Origin: an uncultured Opitutia bacterium
GTDB lineage: Bacteria; Verrucomicrobiota; Verrucomicrobiia; Opitutales; Opitutaceae
Direction of reading: 5' to 3'
Length of the DNA: 34,485 bases
Assembly: GCA_903948415.1 (NCBI GenBank)
Contig: CAJAYO010000431.1
Location: 1-34,485 of the forward strand
Under the pieces are notes generated by a model that saw nothing but the letters and a program-made list of their open reading frames with translations, did not search any database and was not told where the DNA came from. Positions within the stretch are counted from its first letter, which is position 1; each line of letters starts with the position of its first letter. Positions 14,481 through 23,146 of the stretch are shown piece by piece. The position numbers were made by a program, and so were the translations under genes.

Positions 14481-16709
14481 ATGGAAACTCCCGAAAAACA
14501 AAAACAGGAAGGCGCCGGCTACGGCTACAATTACGGTGGCAACTACGCCGGCTATTCCGCGGTGGGCTATGGCTATGGCGACGGGGGAGGCGGCGGCGCA
14601 GTCCAACGGAGTTTTCAGGATTATCTCCTGATCCTCCGCGAACGCATCTGGTACGTCGTCGTCGTGTTCCTCGTCGTCTTTTCGAGCGCCTTGGTCTACA
14701 CGCTCAGCCAGACGAAGATTTACCGTTCCAGCGCCACCGTGCAGATTTTCCGGCGCGATCCCAACGTGATCCAGATGCAGCAGGTGATGGATAACGACAT
14801 CCGGTCGGCCGAAGATCTCAACACCCAGATCAAGGTGTTGGAGAGTGCCAGCATCATTCGCCGCGTGGCGGAGCGGATCACGGGTGATGATTTGCGCGCC
14901 TTCCTCGCGCCCTACGAAAAGAGTTCGGCGGATACCGCCTTCGTCGCCAACATTCTGGCAAGCAATCGCAAAGTCGTGCAGACGCGGTTGTCGCTCATCG
15001 TCAATATCACCTACGACCACCCGGACCGGTTTGTCGCGGCCAAGGTTTCCAATTTTTTTGCCGACGAGTATCTGGCGCACAACACCCGCCTCCGGATCGA
15101 CGATTCGCGCACCGCCTACGACGCGTTGAATGTCACGGTCGACGACCAGCGCAAGAAGGTCGATCAGCTCGCCGACATGCTCCAAGCCTACAAGGAGAAG
15201 AACAACATGGTCTCCCTCGACAGTCGCAAAGACATCGTGAATGAGACGCTGAAGGCCATCAATCTCGAGGCCAACCGGGCGGCCACGGCGCTCAATGGCG
15301 CCGAGATCCGGGTCAACCAGGTGAAAGAGCATCGCGCCAAGGGCATCGACCTCACCGATCTCCCGTTTATCGCGAACCAGCCGGCCATCACCACGCTCGT
15401 CCAGCAACGCTCGTCGCAGCAAATCGCCATTGCCCAGCTCCGCGAGCGGTATTTGCCCAAGTATCCCAAGATGGTCGAAGCGGCCAACTCACTGGCCCAA
15501 ACCGAGCGGGAACTGAAGAAGGCGATCGACTCCGTGTGCGCCCAGGTGGAATCCGATTATCAATCGGCGGTGCGCAATAACGAGCAAGTCCAGGAGGACT
15601 TGCGGAAACAGAAAGCGGAGTCGCTCGATCTTGATCGGTACGCTCTGCAATACACCAAACTCGAACGGGATTTGAAGCTGGCGGAATCGATTCTGCAGAC
15701 GATCACCGGCCGCGCCCGCGAAACGTCGATGACGGGTTCGATCCAAACTCAGAATGCCCGCATCGTCGACCGCGCCGCCGCCGCACCGGAAAGCAAGCCG
15801 GTCACGCCGAACGTTCCGCTGAACCTCGGCCTGGGCGTCGTCGGCGGCCTCGGCCTCGGCCTCGCGTTCGCGTTCTTCGTGGCGTTCATCGACGACCGCG
15901 TGAAAAGCTCATTTGATATCGAAGGGGTCGTCGGGCTCCCGTTGATCGGAATTATTCCGCAGATCAAACGCATGGATCAGTCCGAAAAAGCGCAGATCGT
16001 GGTGAACAATGCCGACCGGCAGGTCGCCGAAGCATTTCTCACGCTCCATTCCAGTCTGCGCCTGAAAGACGAAAGCAAAGCCGCGAAATGTATTCTCATC
16101 ACGAGTACGATTCCCGGCGAAGGCAAATCGTTCACCACGACCAATCTCGCGCTCACGTTTGCGGCGCATGGCGAGCGGGTCTTGGTGGTCGATTGCGATC
16201 TGCGCAAACCGAACATCCACAAGTCGTTCAAGGTGGAAAACCTCAAAGGCGTGATCGACGTGTGCGCGGGCACCTCGACCTTGGACGAGGCCATCATCAA
16301 GGGTCTGCAGCCGAATTTCGACGTCCTGCCCGCCGGCGGCCGGGCGAAAAATCCGACCCAGATTCTCAACAGCAAGGGCTTTGAGCTCATGATCTCGGAT
16401 CTGCGCAAGCGTTACGACCGGGTCTTTATCGATACGCCGCCCCTCGCGGCCGTGAGCGATGCGCTCATTATTCTTCCGCTGGTCGACGGCTCGATTTTCA
16501 CGATCTTCTTCAACAAGGTGCGCCGCAAAGCCGCCCAGTTCAGCGCCAAGAAACTGCTCGATGCGAACGTCCCGAATTTTGGCGCCGTGCTCAACGGTCT
16601 GAACCTCGCGGTGTCCGGCTATTACTACGCGCAGTATTACGACAAATCCTACAAGGATTACTATGTCGTGATGTCCAAGAACGAAGAGTCGGACAAAGAC
16701 GTCCGTTAA
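14481..16709 (+). CDS. Wzc-like polysaccharide co-polymerase with BY-kinase domain
   Basis: This 742-residue inner membrane protein has a Wzz chain-length domain between TM1 (about residues 56-76) and TM2 (about 448-470), a long periplasmic coiled-coil (about 190-430), and a cytoplasmic bacterial tyrosine kinase. The kinase shows Walker A IPGEGKS (about 543-549), Walker A' VVDCDLRKP and Walker B VFIDTPPL. The C-terminus is a tyrosine cluster (SGYYYAQYYDKSYKDYY), the usual autophosphorylation tail. Unusually, the first 45 residues are Gly/Tyr-rich (GYGYNYGGNYAGY, then GYGYGDGGGGG). It controls polymer length and couples synthesis to export. It follows the OPX gene by 19 bp. No glycosyltransferases are nearby. 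Confidence 0.93.
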   Translation: METPEKQKQEGAGYGYNYGGNYAGYSAVGYGYGDGGGGGAVQRSFQDYLLILRERIWYVVVVFLVVFSSALVYTLSQTKIYRSSATVQIFRRDPNVIQMQQVMDNDIRSAEDLNTQIKVLESASIIRRVAERITGDDLRAFLAPYEKSSADTAFVANILASNRKVVQTRLSLIVNITYDHPDRFVAAKVSNFFADEYLAHNTRLRIDDSRTAYDALNVTVDDQRKKVDQLADMLQAYKEKNNMVSLDSRKDIVNETLKAINLEANRAATALNGAEIRVNQVKEHRAKGIDLTDLPFIANQPAITTLVQQRSSQQIAIAQLRERYLPKYPKMVEAANSLAQTERELKKAIDSVCAQVESDYQSAVRNNEQVQEDLRKQKAESLDLDRYALQYTKLERDLKLAESILQTITGRARETSMTGSIQTQNARIVDRAAAAPESKPVTPNVPLNLGLGVVGGLGLGLAFAFFVAFIDDRVKSSFDIEGVVGLPLIGIIPQIKRMDQSEKAQIVVNNADRQVAEAFLTLHSSLRLKDESKAAKCILITSTIPGEGKSFTTTNLALTFAAHGERVLVVDCDLRKPNIHKSFKVENLKGVIDVCAGTSTLDEAIIKGLQPNFDVLPAGGRAKNPTQILNSKGFELMISDLRKRYDRVFIDTPPLAAVSDALIILPLVDGSIFTIFFNKVRRKAAQFSAKKLLDANVPNFGAVLNGLNLAVSGYYYAQYYDKSYKDYYVVMSKNEESDKDVR

Positions 16710-16717
16710 CCGTCCTT

Positions 16718-16739
16718 CGCCCGGGCCGGTTACCGGGCG
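16718..16739. terminator. Possible convergent hairpin between wzc-like and sua5 genes
   Basis: CGCCCGG (16718-16724) pairs with CCGGGCG (16733-16739) across an 8-nt loop, between two converging genes and overlapping the sua5 stop. There is no T-run on either side, so it may be a Rho-dependent pause site or chance. Confidence 0.3.
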
Positions 16740-17722
16740 GCGGCGCGGCGGAGGCGGTCGTTGATCGCCTCCGCGAGACCGGAGCCCTTCGCGCGTTCGG
16801 CATGAAGCCGCGTGAAGCCGCCCTGATCCGCGCGACGGAGGATGGCGAACAGGCGACGGGCGACCCCCGACATTTCACCGCGCTCGTCCAGCCAGAATAC
16901 GTTGGGCCCGAGCCGGCCCGCCGGTTTGGCTTGGAAAATCCACGCTTCACCTGCGGCCCGCCGGCGAGGAATTCGTCCATGGAGAACGAGCGGAGTCCGC
17001 GGGCTGTAGTGGCGCTGCAAAAGCCCGGGCGCGATCTGGGCCATCCGCGGCCGGTCCGTCGCCGCCTTGGCCGCCGGTGCTGTGATTTTCCGACCGAGGG
17101 CGCGTTCGAGCTCCTGGCGCGTCACGGCGCCGGGCCGCAGCAAACGGGGATGCCGCGGATCGCGCAGATCGATGATCGTCGATTCGACGCCGATGTGCGA
17201 GGGGCCGCCGTCCAAAATATGGCGGATCTTCCGGCCCAGACCGGCGCGCACGTGCTCGGCCGTGGTGGGGCTGACGTACCCGAAGGGATTCGCGCTGGGC
17301 GCCGCAAGCGGCAGACGCGCGAGCCGGAGGAGCCGGCGGAACAGACGATGCGACGGCATGCGCACGGCCACGCTCGCCAGGCCCGCGGACACCACATCCG
17401 GCACGCAGTTTTTTTTCGGCAACACGATGGTCAGCGGCCCCGGCCAAAATTCCCGCGCCAGCACCAGGGCGGCCTCGTTCGGCTCGGCCACCGTCGCGAG
17501 TTCGCCCAGGCCGTGGATGTGCACAATGAGGGGGTCTTCGGCCGGCCGGCCTTTGGCGGTAAAAATTTTTCGACACGCGCGGCCGTCGAGCGCATTGGCC
17601 GCGAGCCCATAGACGGTTTCGGTCGGAACCGCCACGAGTTCACCGCGCCGCAGGAGGGCGGCGAGCCGGGCGAGGTTCCGGGGCGTGCCGCGATAGACGC
17701 GGACGGCGGGGGATTGGGTCAT
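16730..17722 (-). CDS. sua5: L-threonylcarbamoyladenylate synthase (Sua5/TsaC family)
   Basis: The 330-residue protein makes threonylcarbamoyl-AMP from threonine, bicarbonate and ATP, the first step of tRNA t6A37 synthesis. The YrdC domain occupies residues about 10-205: GELVAVPTETVYGLAANALD, KIFTAKGRPAEDPLIVHI, FWPGPLTIVLPKK, VAVRMPSHRLFRRLL, PLAAPSANPFGYVSPTTAEHV and IGVESTIIDL. A linker with APGLLQRHYSPRTPL and a C-terminal Rossmann-like Sua5 domain follow, so it is the long Sua5 form rather than TsaC. It starts 5 nt after the T-run of the rpsR terminator. Confidence 0.94.
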   Translation of the reverse strand: MTQSPAVRVYRGTPRNLARLAALLRRGELVAVPTETVYGLAANALDGRACRKIFTAKGRPAEDPLIVHIHGLGELATVAEPNEAALVLAREFWPGPLTIVLPKKNCVPDVVSAGLASVAVRMPSHRLFRRLLRLARLPLAAPSANPFGYVSPTTAEHVRAGLGRKIRHILDGGPSHIGVESTIIDLRDPRHPRLLRPGAVTRQELERALGRKITAPAAKAATDRPRMAQIAPGLLQRHYSPRTPLVLHGRIPRRRAAGEAWIFQAKPAGRLGPNVFWLDERGEMSGVARRLFAILRRADQGGFTRLHAERAKGSGLAEAINDRLRRAAAR

Positions 17723-17727
17723 GGCAC

Positions 17728-17757
17728 AAAAAAGGCCGGAGCCCGGAGGCTTCGGCC
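17728..17757 (-). terminator. Rho-independent terminator of rpsR
   Basis: Read on the - strand, a 24-nt stem-loop (17757-17734) has ten base pairs with one mismatch and a TCCG loop, followed by six Ts (17733-17728). It lies 26 bp after the rpsR stop and just before the sua5 ATG. Confidence 0.88.
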
Positions 17758-17783
17758 GAAAAGGGCTGCGGCAAGACTTCCGC

Positions 17784-17978
17784 TTACTGCGCCAGCAACA
17801 TGTTGCGCGAGTGCTTGATCGTCTTCGTGATGGCGCGCTGATGTTTGGCGGTGAGATGCGTGTATTTGCGCGGCAAAATCTTGCCGGTGTCGGTCACGTA
17901 GTGGCTCATCACCTGGGGCGTGGTGAACGGGATTTCCGCTGGCGTGGGTGTTTGCTGCTTCTGTTCGGTGGTGCTCAT
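17784..17978 (-). CDS. rpsR: Ribosomal protein bS18
   Basis: From the ATG at 17978 this 64-residue protein matches bS18 of the 30S subunit over its core: FTTPQVMSHYVTDTGKILP and RKYTHLTAKHQRAITKTIKHSRNMLL, the helix that contacts bS6 and 16S rRNA. The N-terminus before the core is short and Gln/Thr-rich and lacks the cysteine zinc motif of some bS18 proteins. A longer in-frame start at 18143 would run through the tRNA gene and is rejected. No Shine-Dalgarno is apparent upstream. It stands without rpsF or rplI, which usually flank it in other bacteria, and has its own terminator. Confidence 0.95.
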   Translation of the reverse strand: MSTTEQKQQTPTPAEIPFTTPQVMSHYVTDTGKILPRKYTHLTAKHQRAITKTIKHSRNMLLAQ

Positions 17979-18085
17979 GTCTTTAAAGGGAGTGCCGACG
18001 GTGGGGCCGGCCCGGGGCTTGTCAACCCGCGATTTTGGAGTGGAAAAGGCGGAGGTTTGCCCGGAACGTTCGTCCGTCACGTGTC

Positions 18086-18161
18086 GTCCCCGTAGCTCAA
18101 CAGGATAGAGCAGCGGTTTCCTAAACCGCGGATTCCGGTTCAAGTCCGGACGGGGGCACCA
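18086..18161 (+). tRNA. tRNA-Arg (anticodon CCT)
   Basis: A full cloverleaf can be drawn. The acceptor stem GTCCCCG/CGGGGGC is at 18086-18092 and 18151-18157, the D-arm is GCTC...GAGC, the anticodon stem GCGGT/ACCGC encloses loop TTCCTAA, and the T-arm is TCCGG-TTCAAGT-CCGGA. The discriminator A is followed by an encoded CCA. Anticodon CCT reads AGG. It is divergent from rpsR. The 226 bp between it and the next gene show no element I can name. Confidence 0.97.
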
Positions 18162-18387
18162 GCGAGAAAAGCCGACGATGGGGCTCCATCTGACCTTGGG
18201 CGGCTGAGCTGCGGGCGATCACTTGCGGTAGGGGTTGCATTCGGCTGACGTCCCGGCCTGGCTCTTTACCTTAGATTTGCATCCCGACTCTCGACTTTTT
18301 CGCCCCCTGCGTGACTGTCTGCCCGTCGAATAATCTCAGGTCTTCCCGCTTCCCCGGCGGGCTTCCCCATCCCCGCCCACTCCCCCG

Positions 18388-21300
18388 ATGAAAAAGCTCC
18401 TCCGTTGCGCCCTGCTCGTTCTGGCCGGTTCGATTTTGGCCGCGTCCACCGCGACCGCCCAACGACTCGCGAACCTCTCGACCCGCACCCAAGTGGGCTC
18501 CGCGGCCAACGTCGCCGTCGTCGGCTTTGTCGTGAGCCAGGGTTCCAATAAAAATATCCTCATCCGCGCGGTCGGGCCCACCATGGCGGCGGCCCCCTTC
18601 AGCGTCCCCGGCACCATCAGCGATCCGAAGATCGACGTGGCCGATGCCGCCGGGCGCGTCATTTTTTCCAATGACAACTGGTCGACGACGACCGTCGGCG
18701 GAGCTACCACCTTCGCCTCCGTGGGCGCCTTCAATCTCGCGACCAACAGCCGTGACGCGGCCATCCTCGCCACCAATCTCGCGCCCGGCGCCTACACCGC
18801 CACCGTCAGCGGCGTCGGGACCGCCGCCGGCGTTGCGCTCGTGGAAGTTTACGACGTCACCGGCGCGGCGCGCCTGATGAATCTCTCGACCCGCGCCCAG
18901 GTCGGCACCGGCGCCGGTATCATCATTTCCGGTTTGGTGATTTCGCCGGGCGAAGGCCGCCGTCAAATTCTCGTCCGCGCCGCCGGTCCCGCCCTCGCCG
19001 GTTTCGGCGTCGCCGGTTCGCTCGCCGATCCGGCCATCGCCGTCGTCAGCAACGCCAGCCCGAACGTCCAGCTCGCCGCCAACGACAATTGGGGCACCGG
19101 CACCAACGTCGCCTCGCTCAACGCCGCCTTCGCCCAGTCCGGGGCCTTCGCGTTCGCCGCCGGCTCCAAGGACGCCGCGGTCATCACCGAACTCGCGCCC
19201 GGCAGCTATTCGATCCAGGTCAGCGGGGTCGGCGACACGACGGGCAACGCCCTGGTCGAGGTCTACGACATCACGCCCGAGAATCTCGCCACGGTCGGCG
19301 TTGTCGCCAGTAACGCCACCACCGATACGAAGGGCGCCGCGCCCGGCCTGTATACGTTTACCCGCACCGGTCCGACGACCTCCGCCCTGACGGCTTACTA
19401 CCAGGTCGGCGGCACCGCCGCCCCCGCGGTGGATTACGTCGCATTGTCCGGCACGGTGACGTTTCCCGCCGGGGCGGGCAGCGTTACCGTCCCGCTCGCG
19501 CCCCGCACCGATGGTGCGAGTGACACGATCAGCCGGACTGCGACGCTCTCCCTGGCCCCGGGCGCCGGCTACACGATCGGCGGCGCGGCGAGCGTCGCCT
19601 CGGTCACCATTTTCTACAACCCGGGCACGAACTACATCACGTCGCTTCGCACGTCGCCGTCCGCGCCCAACTCCACCGCCTACGGCACCGCGACCATCCA
19701 GCTCAGCGGCGACAGCACGTTCGCCGTCGTGAACCTGAATTTTTCCGGGCTCAGTTCCCCCCAGACGGTCGCCTATCTCCGCCTCGGCACCCTCGGGCAG
19801 GTGGGGGTCGAAGTGCTCCGGTTGCCCAACGGCCAGGTCACGGGCCAACGCTGGGAATTTCCCGCCGAAGGCGCGCTGACGTCCGCCGCGATCGTGCAGG
19901 CGATCAAGGACGGTCGGATCTTTTTGAGCATCGAGTCCGCCAACTATCCCGCCGGCGAACTCCGGGGCTCGTTCATCCAGAACAATGCCACGCTCGCCTT
20001 TTCCACCCCCGCCGCCCCGCCGGCGCTGCCCGACGCCCCGCTCGCCGCCGCCGACGCGGCGCGCTTCCTCACCCAGGCCACCTTCGGTCCGACCAAGGCC
20101 GAGATCGATTCCCTCACCGGCAAGCGCCCCGCGGAGCTCTCCGCGTGGATCACCGCCCAGACGGCCCTGCCGGCCTCCCTGCACCGCGCCGCCATGACCG
20201 AGGATTTTGCGGCGTTCACGGCGAGCGGCGAGAGTCCGGTGCTGGACTGGCGCAACCGTCAATCCGCCTGGTGGAAGCTCGCCCTCAGTTCGCCCGACCA
20301 GCTTCGCCAACGCGTCGCCTTTGCCCTGAGCCAGATTCTCGTCGTCTCCGAGCAGAACAGCACGCTCTACAACAATTCGATCGGTCTCGCCAACTACTAC
20401 GATATTTTGGTCAACGGCGCCTTCGGCAATTTCCGACAGCTGCTCGAAAACGTCACGCTCAGCCCCATGATGGGCGTCTACCTCAGCTCGCTCCGCAACG
20501 CCAAGGCGACCGTCGATGCCCGCACCGGCGCCACGCTGACTTCGCCCGACGAAAACTACGCCCGCGAAGTCATGCAGCTCTTCACCATCGGCCTGAATCA
20601 ACTCCAGCCCGACGGCACCCTCAAACTCGATCCTTCGGGCCTCCCCATTCCGACCTACGACCAAAAGACCATCACCGAGGTCGCAAAGGTGTTCACCGGC
20701 TGGGCCTTCGCCTCCGACACGTCGAACGCGAATAATTTCCGCGGTGCCGGCGCCAACTACCTGGCGCCGATGGTCCTCTTCCCGACCTTTCACGAAACCG
20801 GGGCGAAGACGTTGTTTAACGGTATCCAGATCCCCGCCAACCAAGGCGGCGCGAAAGACCTCAGGGACACCCTCGACGCCCTCGTCAATCACGCCAACAC
20901 CGGCCCGTTCCTTTCCCGCCAGCTCATCCAACGCCTCGTCACCAGCAATCCGAGCCCCGGCTACGTTTACCGCGTCGCGCAGGCCTTCGCCAACGACGGC
21001 ACCGGCACCCGCGGCAACCTCGGCGCCGTCGTCCGCGCGATTCTCACCGACTACGAGGCGCGCTCCCCCGCGGTCGCCGCGACCGCCAGCTTCGGCAAAC
21101 TGAAGGAACCGCTGCTGCGCGCGACCGCCGTCCTGCGCGCCTTCGATGGCGCGTCCAATCTCGGCCGCTACGCCAACGCCCCCTTCCACGTTTCGATCAA
21201 CACCGAAAGCGCGCTCGCCCAGGCCCCGTTGCACGCCCCCACGGTCTTCAATTTCTTCGAACCGAATTACGTCCAGCCCGGCGCCCTCGCCGCGTCCGGT

Positions 21301-21657
21301 CTTTACGCTCCGGAATATCAGATTCTCAACGACACCACGGCCATCAGCCAGCCCAACCAGCTGTGGAATTTCATCTACGCCAACCGCTCGACGACAAACA
21401 CGATCGAGACGACGGTCGGCATCCGGCTCGACCGCCTCCTGCCGCTCGCCCGCACACCGCAGGCCCTCGTCGATCAGGCCAACCTCATCCTCGCCGCCGG
21501 CGCCCTGCCGAAGGCCGTCACGGACCGTTTCGTCGCCGCGCTCACCGCCATGCCCGTCGGCACCGGCACCGCCTTCACCACCGCGCAGGACATCGAGCGC
21601 GTCCGCTCCGCCCTTTACCTCACGATCTCCGTTCCCCAGGGCGCCATCCAGAAATAA
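18388..21657 (+). CDS. Secreted multidomain DUF1800 protein (2x unnamed domain, Calx-beta, CHRD)
   Basis: This 1089-residue protein has a signal peptide (residues 1-25). Two copies of an unnamed domain of about 135 residues follow (about 26-160 and 162-296), each beginning R-L-x-N-L-S-T-R and ending V-E-V-Y-D. A Calx-beta-like segment (about 300-405, AAPAVDYVALSGTVTFPAG), a CHRD domain (about 412-530, ending NYPAGELRGSFIQ) and a DUF1800 domain (about 555-1085, AARFLTQATFGPT, then RQRVAFALSQILVVS and YAREVMQLFTIG) complete it. The biochemical role of DUF1800 is unknown. It is followed after 9 bp by a DUF1501 gene, the usual partner in many phyla. It is probably exported and possibly a client of the type II system downstream. 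Confidence 0.9.
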   Translation: MKKLLRCALLVLAGSILAASTATAQRLANLSTRTQVGSAANVAVVGFVVSQGSNKNILIRAVGPTMAAAPFSVPGTISDPKIDVADAAGRVIFSNDNWSTTTVGGATTFASVGAFNLATNSRDAAILATNLAPGAYTATVSGVGTAAGVALVEVYDVTGAARLMNLSTRAQVGTGAGIIISGLVISPGEGRRQILVRAAGPALAGFGVAGSLADPAIAVVSNASPNVQLAANDNWGTGTNVASLNAAFAQSGAFAFAAGSKDAAVITELAPGSYSIQVSGVGDTTGNALVEVYDITPENLATVGVVASNATTDTKGAAPGLYTFTRTGPTTSALTAYYQVGGTAAPAVDYVALSGTVTFPAGAGSVTVPLAPRTDGASDTISRTATLSLAPGAGYTIGGAASVASVTIFYNPGTNYITSLRTSPSAPNSTAYGTATIQLSGDSTFAVVNLNFSGLSSPQTVAYLRLGTLGQVGVEVLRLPNGQVTGQRWEFPAEGALTSAAIVQAIKDGRIFLSIESANYPAGELRGSFIQNNATLAFSTPAAPPALPDAPLAAADAARFLTQATFGPTKAEIDSLTGKRPAELSAWITAQTALPASLHRAAMTEDFAAFTASGESPVLDWRNRQSAWWKLALSSPDQLRQRVAFALSQILVVSEQNSTLYNNSIGLANYYDILVNGAFGNFRQLLENVTLSPMMGVYLSSLRNAKATVDARTGATLTSPDENYAREVMQLFTIGLNQLQPDGTLKLDPSGLPIPTYDQKTITEVAKVFTGWAFASDTSNANNFRGAGANYLAPMVLFPTFHETGAKTLFNGIQIPANQGGAKDLRDTLDALVNHANTGPFLSRQLIQRLVTSNPSPGYVYRVAQAFANDGTGTRGNLGAVVRAILTDYEARSPAVAATASFGKLKEPLLRATAVLRAFDGASNLGRYANAPFHVSINTESALAQAPLHAPTVFNFFEPNYVQPGALAASGLYAPEYQILNDTTAISQPNQLWNFIYANRSTTNTIETTVGIRLDRLLPLARTPQALVDQANLILAAGALPKAVTDRFVAALTAMPVGTGTAFTTAQDIERVRSALYLTISVPQGAIQK

Positions 21658-21666
21658 TCCGCCGCC

Positions 21667-23112
21667 ATGAATCCCAAAACCGCTACCCCCGATCTCTCCC
21701 GCCGCAAGTTTCTCGGCGCCTGCTGTGCCTCCGTCGGTGCCACCGGCCTGCTGTCCACCCTCGGTCAACTCCGCCTGATGGGCGCCGTCGCCAGCCCGGA
21801 CAACGGCCCGGTCGCCCCCCCCCGCGCCGGCGCGCCGCAGACCGATTACAAAGCCCTCGTCTGCCTCTTCCTCGCCGGCGGCAACGACGCGAACAACCTC
21901 GTCATCCCCACCGACAACGCCACCTACGCCGCCTACGCCGCGGGCCGCGGCGCGCTCGCCCTCCCCCAAAACGCCGTCCTCCCGATCACGCCGCGCACCG
22001 ACGACGGCCGCACCTGGGGTATCCATCCGGCGATGACCGAGCTCCGCAATCTCTTCAACAGCGGCCAGTTCGCCGTCCTCGCCAACGTCGGCACGCTCGC
22101 CTACCCGATGACGAAGGCCCAATACTCGAACGGCTCCGTTCCCCGGCCGTCGCAGCTTTTCTCCCACAACGACCAGCAGGTCGAGTGGCAGAGCAGCATC
22201 GCCGACAAACCGTTCGTCACCGGCTGGGGCGGCCGGCTCGCCGATCTCACGAACGCCTTCAACACCAACAACCGGATCTCGATGTCGATCACCCTGAACG
22301 GACAAAACTCCTTTCAGGTGGGCAAGAACGTCGACCAATATGCCGTCGGCACCGGCGGCGCCATCGCCCTCACCGGCTCCGGCACGGGCACCTCCGCCAA
22401 CGGTCTGCGCACCGCCGCGCTCAACGACGCGCTCGCACTGCAGAACGGAAATCTCTTCGAGACGGCCTTCGGCGGCCTCACGACCGGCGCCATCGGCAGC
22501 AGCGCGCTCATCTCCAGCGTCATCACCGGCACCAGCCCGTTCGCCCCCGTCTTCAACGCGGTGGCCAACACCAGCCTCGCGCAACAGCTCCACATGGTCG
22601 CGCGCCTCGTCAACGCCCAGCAGACGCTCGGCCTCAAGCGGCAGATTTTCTTCGTCCGCGTCGGCGGCTTCGATCTCCACGACAACCAGGTCACGGCCGG
22701 CGCCACCACCTCGGGCGCGCACGCCAATCTCCTCCGCGACATCAGCCAGTCGCTGAATGCCTTCAACAACGCCCTCACCCGAATCGGCGCCGAAAACCAG
22801 GTCACCACCTTTACCGCCTCCGATTTCGGCCGCACCTACAACACCAACGGCGACGGCTCCGACCACGGCTGGGGCAGCCATCACTTCCTGATGGGCGGCG
22901 CCGTGCGCGGCGGCGATATTTACGGCCGCATGCCCACCTTCGCCATCGACGGTCCGGACGACACGGGCCGCGGCCGGTGGATTCCCACGACCAGCGTCGA
23001 CGAATACGCCGGCACCCTCGCGAAATGGTTCGGCGTGAGCGCCACCGATCTCCCGATCGTGCTGCCCAACATCGGCCGCTTCGCGAAGCCCGACCTCGGC
23101 TTCATGGGGTAG
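21667..23112 (+). CDS. DUF1501 protein with Tat signal
   Basis: The 481-residue protein begins with a twin-arginine signal, SRRKFLGACCASVGATG (R12, R13), so it is exported folded. The body has DUF1501 features: YKALVCLFLAGGNDANNLVIP, WGIHPAMTELRNLFNSGQFAVLANVGT, QLFSHNDQQVEWQS, IFFVRVGGFDLHDNQ, TFTASDFGRTYNTNGDGSDHGWGSHHFLMGG. These His/Asp clusters resemble the sulfatase/alkaline-phosphatase fold assigned to the family; the substrate is unknown. The partner DUF1800 gene is 9 bp upstream, and the pair likely acts together outside the cytoplasm. Coding DNA is C-rich on the sense strand. Confidence 0.93.
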   Translation: MNPKTATPDLSRRKFLGACCASVGATGLLSTLGQLRLMGAVASPDNGPVAPPRAGAPQTDYKALVCLFLAGGNDANNLVIPTDNATYAAYAAGRGALALPQNAVLPITPRTDDGRTWGIHPAMTELRNLFNSGQFAVLANVGTLAYPMTKAQYSNGSVPRPSQLFSHNDQQVEWQSSIADKPFVTGWGGRLADLTNAFNTNNRISMSITLNGQNSFQVGKNVDQYAVGTGGAIALTGSGTGTSANGLRTAALNDALALQNGNLFETAFGGLTTGAIGSSALISSVITGTSPFAPVFNAVANTSLAQQLHMVARLVNAQQTLGLKRQIFFVRVGGFDLHDNQVTAGATTSGAHANLLRDISQSLNAFNNALTRIGAENQVTTFTASDFGRTYNTNGDGSDHGWGSHHFLMGGAVRGGDIYGRMPTFAIDGPDDTGRGRWIPTTSVDEYAGTLAKWFGVSATDLPIVLPNIGRFAKPDLGFMG

Positions 23113-23146
23113 GGCAGGGGCCCTGACCCGCCCTCCTGCGCCCGCG

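Noticed and set aside
18020-18025. A perfect TTGACA on the - strand as the rpsR -35
   Set aside because: The hexamer 17 bp further on (ACCGTC) is a poor -10, so I do not call a promoter.
17979-18143. N-terminally extended rpsR starting at 18143
   Set aside because: It would run through the tRNA-Arg gene and add residues unlike any bS18; the ATG at 17978 gives a normal protein.
18162-18387. A second sigma-54-like site (TGGCTC...TTGC) before the DUF1800 gene
   Set aside because: The GG to GC spacing is 17 bp instead of 10, so it cannot be a -24/-12 promoter.
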